NCBI GenBank assembly: GCA_964503685.1
Contig: CAZDAW010000030.1
Coordinates: 1 to 33,773 of the forward strand
DNA: 33,773 bases
Origin: CAZDAW01 sp964503685
GTDB lineage: Bacteria > Chloroflexota > Anaerolineae > Anaerolineales > Anaerolineaceae
Direction: 5' to 3'
Made by a program: the position numbers and the translations under genes
In this document: positions 17,404-25,679 of the stretch, in pieces
How the letters are laid out: each line of letters opens with the position of its first letter
Position numbering within the stretch: the first letter of the stretch is position 1
Notes under the pieces: generated by a model
Told to the model about the DNA's origin: nothing
Database searches by the model: none
Seen by the model: only the letters and a program-made list of their open reading frames with translations

Positions 17404-17432
17404 AATATACCAGTTAAAAACACTTTTGCCAA
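17404..17432 (-). promoter_or_regulatory. Promoter of the seven-gene sugar operon
   Basis: On the minus strand TTGGCA (17432-17427), a 17-base spacer and TATATT (17409-17404): 5 of 6 matches in each box with ideal spacing. The predicted start near 17397 leaves a leader of about 25 bases with a GAGGGAA ribosome-binding site before the ATG at 17372. Confidence 0.78.
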
Positions 17433-17433
17433 G

Positions 17434-17462
17434 TTGACAATAATCATGCCAGGATTTAAAAT
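17434..17462 (+). promoter_or_regulatory. Promoter of the GtrB-SDR-AKR gene run
   Basis: A perfect TTGACA (17434-17439), a 17-base spacer and TAAAAT (17457-17462). The predicted start near 17469 gives a leader of about 68 bases. Its -35 box is separated from the divergent operon's -35 box by the single base 17433. Confidence 0.82.
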
Positions 17463-17536
17463 AACCCCTGCTAATCAACAGGCAACTCGCATAATCTGAT
17501 CCAGATTATTATTTTGAATCGCCATTTAATTGACCT

Positions 17537-18466
17537 ATGAAAATTTCCGTGGTGGTACCAGCATATAATGAGGGTGAAAATGTCGCCGCCACATACACAG
17601 CCATCCACCAGGTATTCCAAATCATCCTCAAAAATACCGATTTCGAAATCATTTTCGTTGATGATGGCAGCCGCGTCAACACATTCTTTTACCTCAATGA
17701 ATTGGCCGATGATCATCCGAACGTTAAAATCATCAAACTGGCAACCAATTATGGCGCGCACATGGCAATCCGCGCCGGCCTGGAACATGCAGTTGGCGAC
17801 GCAGCTTGCTTCATTGCCTGCGACCTTCAAGACCCTCCCTCGCTCATCCCGAAAATGCTGGACGCTTTGGTTGAACCTGTTCAAATCGTCTGGGCGGTCA
17901 GAAATTCCCGCCAGGATAAACTTCTAAATCGATTTCTCGCCAGAATATTTTATGCTCTTGCAAGAATCTTTGTCGCCCGCGATTTTCCTCCCACCGGTTC
18001 CAGCATGTTCCTCCTGGGCAATAAAGCTCTGAAAGCCGTAAAACTATATAAAGAACGCAACCTGACCCTGGAAGGGCTGTTTATCACGATGGGTTTTCAG
18101 CAGGCGTATGTGAATTACGAACGCCGGGCGCGTCAATCTGGCGCCAGCAAATGGACTCTGGCGAAGCGCCTCAAACTCTTTGCTGACTTTTTTGTCGGTT
18201 TTTCTTATTCCCCCATCCGGCTGATCTCCTATACCGGAATTATAGCCGCAATCCTTGGTTTTATCTATGCACTGATTGTGATCTTCAATAAATTGTTCTT
18301 CTCAACCCCCATCGATGGCTGGTCATCGTTGATGGTCGTTGTGCTGGTGCTGGGCGGGTTGCAAATGATAATGATGGGCATCATTGGTGAATATGTCTGG
18401 CGCGCCCTCGATGAAATTCGGGCGCGTCCGCGCTACATGGTCGAACAATACAAAAATATAGAATAA
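17537..18466 (+). CDS. GT2 polyprenyl-phosphate glycosyltransferase (GtrB/DPM1-like)
   Basis: A 309-aa family 2 glycosyltransferase. The nucleotide-sugar domain has VVVPAYNEGEN (5-15), VDDGS (41-45) and the metal-binding ACDLQDPPS (D96, D99). Two transmembrane segments follow (about 228-252 and 262-288) and the chain ends in RARPRYMVEQY, as in GtrB/ArnC-type enzymes that load a sugar onto undecaprenyl phosphate at the inner face of the membrane. That product is what a GT-C enzyme such as the one at 9669-11708 would use as donor, so the two may be functional partners. The ATG lacks a clear ribosome-binding site. It is the first gene of the rightward run, 16 bases ahead of the SDR gene. Confidence 0.93.
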   Translation: MKISVVVPAYNEGENVAATYTAIHQVFQIILKNTDFEIIFVDDGSRVNTFFYLNELADDHPNVKIIKLATNYGAHMAIRAGLEHAVGDAACFIACDLQDPPSLIPKMLDALVEPVQIVWAVRNSRQDKLLNRFLARIFYALARIFVARDFPPTGSSMFLLGNKALKAVKLYKERNLTLEGLFITMGFQQAYVNYERRARQSGASKWTLAKRLKLFADFFVGFSYSPIRLISYTGIIAAILGFIYALIVIFNKLFFSTPIDGWSSLMVVVLVLGGLQMIMMGIIGEYVWRALDEIRARPRYMVEQYKNIE

Positions 18467-18482
18467 ACTGGAGCTATAACCA

Positions 18483-19481
18483 ATGCAATATTCGGGAAAA
18501 ATATTGGTAACCGGAGGCGCCGGCTTTATCGGGTCTGAACTGGTACGTCAGTTGAACGAAAGCGGCTATTCTGTCGCCATTGTTGACAACCTGGTCAATG
18601 GCAAACGAGAGAATATCGAAAATGTATTAAACGACAGAGTACATTTTTATCAAACGGATGTGCGCGATCAAGATGCAATGAAGAAACTGATTCAAGACGT
18701 GGATATCATTTTCCATCTGGCCTGCCTGGGTGTACGCCATTCGATCCATGCGCCGCTCGAAAACCACGAAGTGAACGCCACAGCCACATTAAACTTACTC
18801 ACACTGGCCCGCGAATGTAAAGTAAAAAAATTCATCTACGTTTCGAGTTCCGAAGTCTATGGAACAGCGCAGTGGGCGCCGATGACTGAACAGCACCCCG
18901 CCATTCCCAATACTGTTTATGGCGCCTCAAAACTCGCCGGCGAGTGCTACACCCGCGCCTTCTACCGTACATATAATTACCCGACAACCGTCGTCCGTCC
19001 ATTCAATAGCTATGGCCCACGCTGCCACCACGAGGGCGACAGCGGCGAGGTAATCCCTAAATTCCTTCTGCGTTGTATGGCCGGCAAACCAATGATTATC
19101 TTCGGCGACGGAACACAAACCCGCGACTATACCTATGTCAGCGACACCGCCAGGGGAATCATCCTGGCAGGCTTCTCCGATAAATCAACCGGAGAAACGA
19201 TTAATATTGGAAGCAACAAAGAAATTTCAATCAACGATCTGGCCAAAAAAGTTGCCGCTATCCTGGATAAGCCCTCCGCTCCGGTCGAACATGATATTCC
19301 GCGACCGGGCGACGTACTCAGATTATACGCCGATGTATCGCTTGCAAAAAAATTACTCGGTTTCCAGGCAGAAATTAGCTTTACCGAAGGTCTCAACATG
19401 CTTAAGAATTGGTATATTTCCAGAGGTATACCGCCTGAAACACTGCTGAACGAAGAAGAAAGTCACAACTGGGAGATATAA
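18483..19481 (+). CDS. Extended SDR NAD-dependent nucleotide-sugar epimerase/dehydratase
   Basis: A 332-aa extended short-chain dehydrogenase/reductase. The NAD site is TGGAGFIG (10-17), the acidic residue after beta-2 is D35 (VDN), and the active site has S121-S123 (VSSSEVYG) with Y146-x3-K150 (YGASK). FGDGTQTRDYTYVSDTARG is the usual sugar-nucleotide segment. The TDE triad of 4,6-dehydratases is absent, so a 4-epimerase or a decarboxylase-like member is more likely than a dehydratase. A GGAG lies about 10 bases before the ATG. It sits between the GtrB-like gene (16 bases upstream) and the aldo/keto reductase gene (34 bases downstream). Confidence 0.93.
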   Translation: MQYSGKILVTGGAGFIGSELVRQLNESGYSVAIVDNLVNGKRENIENVLNDRVHFYQTDVRDQDAMKKLIQDVDIIFHLACLGVRHSIHAPLENHEVNATATLNLLTLARECKVKKFIYVSSSEVYGTAQWAPMTEQHPAIPNTVYGASKLAGECYTRAFYRTYNYPTTVVRPFNSYGPRCHHEGDSGEVIPKFLLRCMAGKPMIIFGDGTQTRDYTYVSDTARGIILAGFSDKSTGETINIGSNKEISINDLAKKVAAILDKPSAPVEHDIPRPGDVLRLYADVSLAKKLLGFQAEISFTEGLNMLKNWYISRGIPPETLLNEEESHNWEI

Positions 19482-19515
19482 TCGCATCAAACTATAATCA
19501 ATAAGGGAGTGAGGC

Positions 19516-20457
19516 ATGACAGAAAAAAAACAAACAGTGCATCCGTTATTTGATTCTGTCGAAATGGGCCTTGGAACCTGGCAATGGGGCGACAGAATGA
19601 TCTGGGGATATCAGCAGGATTACCACGAAACAGACCTTCAGGAGGCTTTTAATGCCAGCATCGAAGCAGGCATCCGCTTTTTCGATACTGCAGAAGTTTA
19701 TGGCCAGGGACAGTCCGAACGGATATTAGGGAAACTGGCTAAAAATCAGCGCGATTCCCTGATTATTGCTACAAAATTCTTCCCTTTTCCCTGGCGTTTG
19801 AGCGTAAAAAGTTTATTACGCGCCCTTCAAGACAGCCTAAAAAGACTGGACCTCAAACAGGTCGATCTTTATCAAATTCACCAACCACTTCCCCCGGTAA
19901 AAGTTGAAACCTGGATGGAAGGTTTATCCGCGGCCGTCGAGGCTGGCTTAACTCAGGCTGTTGGCGTATCCAATTACAACACCGACTTGATGTACCGCGC
20001 CTACAACAGACTTAAAAGCTGTGGAATCAGCCTGGCTTCCAATCAGGTTGAATATAGCCTGATCAACCGGGCGCCGGAAAAATCAGGCTTACTCAAAATG
20101 TGTCAGGACCTTGGCGTCGCGTTGATTGCCTACAGCCCGCTTGGCATGGGCGTGTTAACCGGTAAATATACCCCCGAAAATCCTCCCAAAGGTTTTCGCG
20201 GCAGCCGCTATAACCGTCAATTTCTGCTGAAAATCCAACCGCTGATAAACCGTCTCAAACAATTCGGTGAAGCGCACGAGATGAAAACCCGCGCTGAAGT
20301 TGCCCTCAACTGGGTCATCTGCAAAGGCGCAATACCGATTCCGGGAGCAAAAACAGGTAACCAGGCCATGTTGAATGCCGGCGCATTAGGTTGGCGTCTT
20401 TCTGATGATGAAATCGCCGAACTCGATGAAATGAGCGACCGGGTAACGAGCAGCTAA
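19516..20457 (+). CDS. Aldo/keto reductase
   Basis: A 313-aa NAD(P)H-dependent aldo/keto reductase with the complete catalytic tetrad D57 and Y62 (FFDTAEVYGQGQ), K87 (ATKF) and H122 (LYQIHQP), on a TIM-barrel pattern that ends with the cofactor segment IPIPGAKTGNQA. The N-terminal LGTWQWGD is typical of members acting on small aldehydes or keto-sugars. It follows the SDR gene in the rightward run; a perfect TATAAT at 19493-19498 sits just upstream but has no recognisable -35 box, so an internal promoter is possible but weak. A keto-sugar reduction linked to the glycan cluster is conceivable; general aldehyde metabolism is equally possible. Confidence 0.93.
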   Translation: MTEKKQTVHPLFDSVEMGLGTWQWGDRMIWGYQQDYHETDLQEAFNASIEAGIRFFDTAEVYGQGQSERILGKLAKNQRDSLIIATKFFPFPWRLSVKSLLRALQDSLKRLDLKQVDLYQIHQPLPPVKVETWMEGLSAAVEAGLTQAVGVSNYNTDLMYRAYNRLKSCGISLASNQVEYSLINRAPEKSGLLKMCQDLGVALIAYSPLGMGVLTGKYTPENPPKGFRGSRYNRQFLLKIQPLINRLKQFGEAHEMKTRAEVALNWVICKGAIPIPGAKTGNQAMLNAGALGWRLSDDEIAELDEMSDRVTSS

Positions 20458-20469
20458 TAGCATAAGCGC

Positions 20470-20498
20470 TTGACTTTAATATAACTCGCTAATAGAAT
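20470..20498 (+). promoter_or_regulatory. Promoter of the gcvH-gcvPA-gcvPB operon
   Basis: TTGACT (20470-20475), 17-base spacer, TAGAAT (20493-20498): 5 of 6 matches in each box. The predicted leader is about 78 bases, too short to hold a glycine riboswitch, and I see no conserved riboswitch core in it. Confidence 0.75.
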
Positions 20499-20583
20499 GA
20501 TTTTGATTGTCAATAATCTCTGGCAAATTGCCGTTGTTCTAACTACCATAAAAATTTTAAATATGAGATAAGGAGATATAGCC

Positions 20584-20976
20584 ATGAGTTCGCCAAGTGA
20601 TTTAAAATATTCAAAAACCGACGAATGGGTGAAAGTCGAGGGAAATATCGGTGTTGTAGGCGTCAGCGACTACGCGCAAAGCCAGTTGTCCGATGTCGTT
20701 TATGTTGAAATCAAATTATCGGTTGGCGACACCATCGCAAAAAACAACCCAATTGCCAGCCTCGAATCGGTTAAAGCTGCCGCCGATGTCAATGCCCCTG
20801 TCAGCGGCAAGGTTGTTGCCATCAATGAAAAACTATCCGACACGCCCGAACTCGTCAACAGCGACCCCTACGGTCAGGCCTGGATGGTTAAAATTGAGCT
20901 TTCTGATCCTGATGAATTAAAATCCTTAATGGATGCGGCAGACTACGATAGTTACTGCCAGGGACGGGATCACTGA
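20584..20976 (+). CDS. gcvH: Glycine cleavage system H protein
   Basis: A 130-aa lipoyl carrier of the glycine cleavage system, shuttling the aminomethyl group between the P, T and L proteins. The lipoylated lysine is K64 in SLESVKAAAD, and the flanking hybrid-motif sheets (NIGVVGVSDYAQ, LSDVVYVEI) and the SDPYGQAWMVKIE region are canonical. A good AAGGAGA lies 8 bases before the ATG. The stop overlaps the gcvPA start as TGATG, implying coupled translation with the P-protein subunits. Confidence 0.98.
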   Translation: MSSPSDLKYSKTDEWVKVEGNIGVVGVSDYAQSQLSDVVYVEIKLSVGDTIAKNNPIASLESVKAAADVNAPVSGKVVAINEKLSDTPELVNSDPYGQAWMVKIELSDPDELKSLMDAADYDSYCQGRDH

Positions 20977-22325
20977 TGTTCACCCCGCATACTGACGCCG
21001 AAAAGAAAGCGATGCTCAAGGCCGTCGGTGTAGATAAAGTGGAAGACCTTTTTTGCGACGTACCCGCAAAATTCCGCTTTCCAAAACTTAATTTGCCCGA
21101 ACCGCTCACCGAAATGCAAATCGCTGCTGAACTGAATGGTCTGGCTATGGGCAACCTGAACACAAGGGATGCCATCTGTTTCCTGGGTGCAGGCGCCTAC
21201 AACCATTACATTCCATCAGCAGTCGATTCAATCCTCCGCCGGGGCGAATTCTATACCGCCTATACGCCTTATCAACCGGAAATTTCCCAGGGGACGCTTC
21301 AGGCAATTTTCGAATATCAGAGCCTGATGGCCGCCCTCACAGGTATGGATGTCAGCAATGCTTCACATTACGACGGAGCAACAGCGGCCGCCGAGGCAGC
21401 CATTCTGGCCTATCATACATTTAATGGGAAACGTAAAAAATTCATCCTGTCTCCTGCCGTCCACCCGCACTACCGCCAAACCTTGCGCGCTTACATGCAG
21501 GGCTACTCCGTAGAAATAATCGGGGACGATGCAAGCGCCGACCTGACCCAAAGTCCGGATATTCTATCAAATTGGGTAGATAACAATACCGCGCTGGTTT
21601 TGGTTCAATATCCTGATTTCTTTGGCCGAATCTTCGACCTGACCAATCTGGCGAAAGCAGTACACGCTGCCGGCGCGCTCCTTGCCGTGGCTGTAAACCC
21701 GACTGCCCTGGGTTTGCTGAAACCGCCAGGTGAATTTGGCGCAGATATCGTCGTCGGCGAAGGCCAGCCGCTTGGAATTCCACTCTCATTTGGCGGCCCT
21801 TATCTCGGCATCTTCACCGTGAGCGATAATTACAAACGTAAAATCTCCGGGCGCCTGGTCGGCGAGACAGTAGATACACAGGGACAGCGGGCTTATGTCT
21901 TAACCCTCACCGCCCGCGAACAGCATATTCGCCGCGAAAAGGCAACCTCCAACATTTGCACCAACCAGGGTTTAATGGCCCTGGCTGCTGCTGCTTACTT
22001 AAGCCTGCTAGGCAAACAAGGCCTGAAACAGGTGGCTGAATTATGCTACCAGAAAGCGCATTACGCAGCCCAAGCAATCGCAAAGATTCCCGGCTTTTCT
22101 GTATGGAATAAAGATCCTTTCTTCCATGAATTCGTTATCAAATGCCCAACATCTGTTGCCCAGATTAACGAGCACTTGCTTGAGCATGACATCATCGGCG
22201 GATTCGATCTGGGTTGCGAATATCCTTCTCTTTCCAACCACATGCTGGTAGCCGTAACAGAAATGATCTACAAAGACGAGATTGATTATTTCTGTCAGGT
22301 TTTGAACGAGGTGTGCAATGAATGA
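20976..22325 (+). CDS. gcvPA: Glycine dehydrogenase (decarboxylating) subunit 1
   Basis: The 449-aa N-terminal half of the two-subunit P protein, which with GcvPB decarboxylates glycine and passes the aminomethyl group to lipoyl-GcvH. Typical stretches: NTRDAICFLGAGAYNHYIPS near 50-70, YTAYTPYQPEISQGTLQAIF, NASHYDGATAAAEA and TREQHIRREKATSNICTNQ. This subunit does not carry the PLP lysine. It overlaps gcvH by one base and gcvPB by eight. Length is normal for the split form. Confidence 0.97.
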   Translation: MFTPHTDAEKKAMLKAVGVDKVEDLFCDVPAKFRFPKLNLPEPLTEMQIAAELNGLAMGNLNTRDAICFLGAGAYNHYIPSAVDSILRRGEFYTAYTPYQPEISQGTLQAIFEYQSLMAALTGMDVSNASHYDGATAAAEAAILAYHTFNGKRKKFILSPAVHPHYRQTLRAYMQGYSVEIIGDDASADLTQSPDILSNWVDNNTALVLVQYPDFFGRIFDLTNLAKAVHAAGALLAVAVNPTALGLLKPPGEFGADIVVGEGQPLGIPLSFGGPYLGIFTVSDNYKRKISGRLVGETVDTQGQRAYVLTLTAREQHIRREKATSNICTNQGLMALAAAAYLSLLGKQGLKQVAELCYQKAHYAAQAIAKIPGFSVWNKDPFFHEFVIKCPTSVAQINEHLLEHDIIGGFDLGCEYPSLSNHMLVAVTEMIYKDEIDYFCQVLNEVCNE

Positions 22326-23781
22326 GCCGACCATCTTCGAACTATCTTCCCCTGGGCGAAGAGGCGTCGAATTTCCCGCTTCCGATGTACCTGCCACGCC
22401 ATTGCCGCCTGGCCTGACCCGCTCCAATCTCCCTTTGCCCGAACTTGCCGAAGTGGATGTGATACGACATTTCATCAGCCTGTCAAAAAAGAATTACTCT
22501 GTTGATGGCGGATTTTACCCCCTGGGTTCCTGCACCATGAAATACAACCCAAAGATCAACGAAGAGGTTGCGCGCCTGCCCGGGTTTACATTCACACATC
22601 CCTTCCAGCCGATCGAGTCGGTTCAGGGCAATCTCGCCTTAATGTTTGAATTACAGGAATGGCTGAAAGAGATCAGCGGCTTCGCCGGAGTTAGCCTGCA
22701 ACCAGCGGCTGGCGCCCAGGGCGAGATGGTTGGCGTTATGATCATGCGCGCCTATCACCAGTCCAGAGGCGACAATAAACGAGTAAGGATACTCATCCCC
22801 GATTCGGCGCACGGGACAAACCCTGCCAGCTCATCGATGTCCGGCATGCAAGTCACCCAATTGCCTTCTGACCGCCGCGGCAACATTGATTTGGAAGCAT
22901 TGCGCGCCGTCTGCGACGACACACTGGCCGGCATCATGTTCACCAATCCCAATACGCTGGGGCTCTTCGATGAACACGTAACCGAAGTTGTCGATATCAT
23001 TCATAAATCAGGCGGGCTGGTGTATGGCGATGGCGCCAATCTCAACGCATTACTGGGCATCGTTCGTCCCGGCGACCTGGGCTTTGATATCATGCATTTC
23101 AATCTGCATAAAACCTTCTCAACGCCGCACGGCGGCGGCGGGCCTGGTTCGGGCCCGGTTGGTGTAGCCGCCCATCTGGTTGACTTCCTGCCCGATCCAT
23201 TGGTTGGCGTCGTCGAAGAAGGCGACGACACAATTCCCCCGCTTTATGGTTTTATCAAACCTTCAAAATCAATTGGCCGCGTTAAATCTTTCAATGGTCA
23301 ATTCGGCGTGCTTGTGCGGGCCTATACCTACATCGCCATGCATGGAGAAGAAGGATTGCGCCAGGTTGCCAAACTGGCAGTGCTCAACGCCAACTATCTC
23401 CTCTCGTTACTTAAAAAGACTTATCACCTGCCCTACGATCGTATATGCATGCACGAGTTTGTCCTCGAAGGGCGGTGGGAAGATGCGCCAACGGTCCGCG
23501 CCCTGGATATTGCCAAACGATTGATGGATTACAACTTCCACCCGCCAACCAACTATTTCCCGCTCATTGTCCACGAGGCATTGATGATCGAACCGACCGA
23601 GACAGAAAGCAAACAAACTCTCGATTCTTTCGCGGACGCATTACTGAAAATAGCCGAAGAAGCGCACAGTAATCCCGCTTTGCTGGCTGAAGCCCCGCAC
23701 AATACACCGGTCAGCCGGCTGGATGAAGTCAAAGCTGCCCGTGATCTCGTTTTGTGCTGCTGGCTGCCCGAAAAAGAATAA
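22318..23781 (+). CDS. gcvPB: Glycine dehydrogenase (decarboxylating) subunit 2
   Basis: The 487-aa PLP-binding half of the P protein. PLP attaches to K265 in HFNLHKTFSTPHGGGGPG, followed by the glycine-rich loop; GGFYPLGSCTMKYNP (64-78) and PDSAHGTNPASS (161-172) are diagnostic. It starts inside gcvPA (8-base overlap) and is the last gene of the operon, ending before a bidirectional terminator. A gcvT (T protein) gene is not present next to it, so T and L proteins must be encoded elsewhere. Confidence 0.97.
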   Translation: MNEPTIFELSSPGRRGVEFPASDVPATPLPPGLTRSNLPLPELAEVDVIRHFISLSKKNYSVDGGFYPLGSCTMKYNPKINEEVARLPGFTFTHPFQPIESVQGNLALMFELQEWLKEISGFAGVSLQPAAGAQGEMVGVMIMRAYHQSRGDNKRVRILIPDSAHGTNPASSSMSGMQVTQLPSDRRGNIDLEALRAVCDDTLAGIMFTNPNTLGLFDEHVTEVVDIIHKSGGLVYGDGANLNALLGIVRPGDLGFDIMHFNLHKTFSTPHGGGGPGSGPVGVAAHLVDFLPDPLVGVVEEGDDTIPPLYGFIKPSKSIGRVKSFNGQFGVLVRAYTYIAMHGEEGLRQVAKLAVLNANYLLSLLKKTYHLPYDRICMHEFVLEGRWEDAPTVRALDIAKRLMDYNFHPPTNYFPLIVHEALMIEPTETESKQTLDSFADALLKIAEEAHSNPALLAEAPHNTPVSRLDEVKAARDLVLCCWLPEKE

Positions 23782-23815
23782 CAGAAGCCATCAATTTCCC
23801 CGATAGACAATATAT

Positions 23816-23849
23816 AAAATAGAGCGAGCTGCTGGCCCGCTCTATTTTT
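23816..23849. terminator. Bidirectional terminator between gcvPB and exonuclease III
   Basis: AAAATAGAGCG (23816-23826) pairs with CGCTCTATTTT (23838-23848) around an 11-base loop; the A/T ends supply a T run for both strands. It lies 35 bases after gcvPB and 28 bases beyond the xth stop. Confidence 0.9.
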
Positions 23850-23876
23850 ACTTCATGCTATGCCCACAGTTTACGC

Positions 23877-24638
23877 CTATTTTAACAACAATGTCACCGG
23901 GCAATGATCCGACCCAGCAACCTGATCATCAATAATAACATCCTCCACGCGCGAAACAAGGTCATCCGAAACCAAAAAATAATCCAGGCGCCATCCAATA
24001 TTCCGCAATCGTGCATTGAAACGGTAAGTCCACCAGGTGTATTGCACCCGATCAGGGTAGAGCTCGCGGTACACATCCTTAAATCCATGATCGAGATAAT
24101 GATCGATCCACAATCGTTCTTCAGGCAAAAAACCGGAGTTCTGGCTGTTTTCAGCCGGATTAGCCAGATCAATTTCTTGATGAGCTGTGTTGAAATCGCC
24201 TGTAATAATGATCCTCTTCCCCTCTTTGTGTAGCGCGTCACACAATGCAAGCAAATGAGCGTAAAAATCCAGCTTATATGTCAAACGAGCCAGGTCCCTC
24301 TGTCCATTGGGAAAATAGATATTAAACAGAATAAAATCCTCAAAATGGGTTGTGATGACTCTCCCTTCCTGGTCAAAGCGCGGTTCATTCATCCCTGTTT
24401 CCGTTTTAACAGCCGGAACCCGTAACAAAGTCGCCACACCGCTATAGCCTGGACGCATTGCAGGATTCCAGATGATTTGGTATCCATCGACATTTCGATG
24501 TTCATCTTTCAACTGTTCCGGGCGGGCTTTGATCTCCTGCAAGCACAACACATCGGGTTGTGTTTCACTGATCCAGGTCAGCAAACCCTTATCAATCGCC
24601 GCGCGTATTCCATTCACATTCCAGGTTGTAATCTTCAT
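23877..24638 (-). CDS. xth: Exonuclease III / AP endonuclease
   Basis: A 253-aa Xth-family enzyme that nicks DNA at abasic sites and trims 3' ends in base-excision repair. All catalytic positions are visible: N7 (WNVNGIRA), E35 (LQEIKA), Y108 (YFPNG), D148 and N150 (TGDFN), the WRLDYF segment at 216-221, and D244-H245 (GSDHCPV). Length matches the family. A single-gene unit with its own promoter, convergent with the gcv operon and divergent from the receiver gene at 24872. Confidence 0.97.
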   Translation of the reverse strand: MKITTWNVNGIRAAIDKGLLTWISETQPDVLCLQEIKARPEQLKDEHRNVDGYQIIWNPAMRPGYSGVATLLRVPAVKTETGMNEPRFDQEGRVITTHFEDFILFNIYFPNGQRDLARLTYKLDFYAHLLALCDALHKEGKRIIITGDFNTAHQEIDLANPAENSQNSGFLPEERLWIDHYLDHGFKDVYRELYPDRVQYTWWTYRFNARLRNIGWRLDYFLVSDDLVSRVEDVIIDDQVAGSDHCPVTLLLK

Positions 24639-24661
24639 AAGTAACTCAAGTTGCTACCTTG

Positions 24662-24690
24662 ATAATAATCTCTGCGTTTGTCACTGCCAA
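24662..24690 (-). promoter_or_regulatory. Promoter of the exonuclease III gene
   Basis: On the minus strand TTGGCA (24690-24685), 17-base spacer, TATTAT (24667-24662), with 5 of 6 matches in each box. The predicted start near 24655 leaves a short leader of about 17 bases. Confidence 0.7.
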
Positions 24691-24748
24691 AAGGATGCTT
24701 TTTGCCCAACGAAACAGTCTCAATGTCAAAATCCGAGATCGCCGCGCC

Positions 24749-24763
24749 TCGACATTCTGTCGA
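24749..24763. repeat. Perfect short palindrome (possible operator)
   Basis: TCGACA-TTC-TGTCGA, a 6+6 inverted repeat with a 3-base centre, lies in the divergent gap between the exonuclease III and receiver genes. It does not overlap either predicted promoter. Confidence 0.4.
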
Positions 24764-24809
24764 ATTTCGCAATGATAGCCGGGCGGCAACTTGGATTAAG
24801 TAAATCATT

Positions 24810-24838
24810 TTGTCTTCTTAACAGGCATGTGGTAAACT
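24810..24838 (+). promoter_or_regulatory. Candidate promoter of the receiver-domain gene
   Basis: TTGTCT (24810-24815), 17-base spacer, TAAACT (24833-24838); four matches in each box. It stands 33 bases before the start codon chosen for the receiver gene. Confidence 0.5.
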
Positions 24839-24871
24839 ATCAATGAGCTATTTAACGAGGAGAAGATGGCG

Positions 24872-25270
24872 ATGGAATCAACCAGACAAAAAAGGGTGAT
24901 CTACATTGAAGATGACCCTGAAATGATCGAGTTAATTCACCTCATTTTACAACAGCATCACTTTACTGTGAAGGGAGCGCTCAGCGGAGATGAGGGACTC
25001 GCCATAATACGCCGCGAATCGCCCGATCTGATTTTACTTGACTTAATGATGCCGAATATGGACGGCTGGGAAGTTTACCAGCAACTGAAAACAGATCCAA
25101 AGACCCGGAATATTCCCGTCATCATCATTACGGCCAGAGCGCAGCCAATTGATCGCGTTCTGGGATTGCATATCGTTAAAGTGGACGATTACATCTCAAA
25201 GCCGTTTAAACCCCAGGAACTCCTCGACAGCATCGAGCGTGTGCTAAACGAACAACACACTCCGACATAA
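24872..25270 (+). CDS. Single-domain response regulator (orphan receiver)
   Basis: A 132-aa CheY-like receiver without an output domain. The phosphoacceptor is D57 (LILLDLMMP), the acidic pocket is E13-D14-D15 (YIEDDPEM), the switch Thr is T87 (IITARA) and the conserved Lys is K110 (ISKPF). The usual GADDY before that lysine reads VKVDDY. GAGGAG at 24857-24862 is 3 bases from an ATG at 24866 but 9 bases from the ATG at 24872, so the latter is preferred. No kinase gene is adjacent; it probably works as a phosphorelay or protein-interaction module. The DUF192 gene follows after 40 bases. Confidence 0.93.
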   Translation: MESTRQKRVIYIEDDPEMIELIHLILQQHHFTVKGALSGDEGLAIIRRESPDLILLDLMMPNMDGWEVYQQLKTDPKTRNIPVIIITARAQPIDRVLGLHIVKVDDYISKPFKPQELLDSIERVLNEQHTPT

Positions 25271-25310
25271 ACGATCACCCCACCCTACGCTGTCAATTCT
25301 TCTACAATCT

Positions 25311-25679
25311 ATGCGCCAGGTCATTATCCACAACCAGACTCATCCACTGTCACAGCCACTTAAGGTTGGTTATTGCGACACATTCTTGGGCCGATTACGC
25401 GGACTCACTTTTCATCGAAAATTATTGTATAATGAGGGATTGCTATTGGTCGAGAATCAGGAGAGCATCGCCAACGCATCAATTCACATGCTTGGTGTAA
25501 ATTTCGATCTGGGCATCTTCTGGATCAACACAGCTTTCTGTGTAGTAGATATCTGTCTGGCAAAGCGATGGCGGCCATTTTATATACCCAAACGGCCTGC
25601 CCGTTACATCCTCGAAATCCATCCCGACCGTTTGGCAGATTTTTCTATTGGTGATTATGTTACGCTTGAAAATATCTGA
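25311..25679 (+). CDS. DUF192 family protein
   Basis: A 122-aa protein of the DUF192 family, whose members are small beta-barrel proteins of unknown biochemical role. The family pattern is visible: GRLRGLTFH (27-35), the NEGLLLVEN turn, an IHMLGVNFDLGIFWIN core in which the usual FWM...LDIIF pattern is altered, the PARYILEIHPD segment and SIGDYVTLE at the end. No signal peptide is seen, unlike many DUF192 proteins. Its last 23 bases overlap the start of the peptidase gene in another frame, suggesting coupled translation. Confidence 0.85.
   Translation: MRQVIIHNQTHPLSQPLKVGYCDTFLGRLRGLTFHRKLLYNEGLLLVENQESIANASIHMLGVNFDLGIFWINTAFCVVDICLAKRWRPFYIPKRPARYILEIHPDRLADFSIGDYVTLENI

Noticed and set aside
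19493..19498. Separate promoter for the aldo/keto reductase gene
   Set aside because: There is a perfect TATAAT, but the position of the -35 box reads TGGGAG, so it was only mentioned with the gene.
20499..20583. Glycine riboswitch in front of gcvH
   Set aside because: The leader is only about 78 bases and no conserved glycine-aptamer core or tandem layout is visible.
21442..21789. 115-aa antisense frame inside gcvPA
   Set aside because: Arg-rich shadow translation of a well-conserved gene on the other strand, with no start signal.
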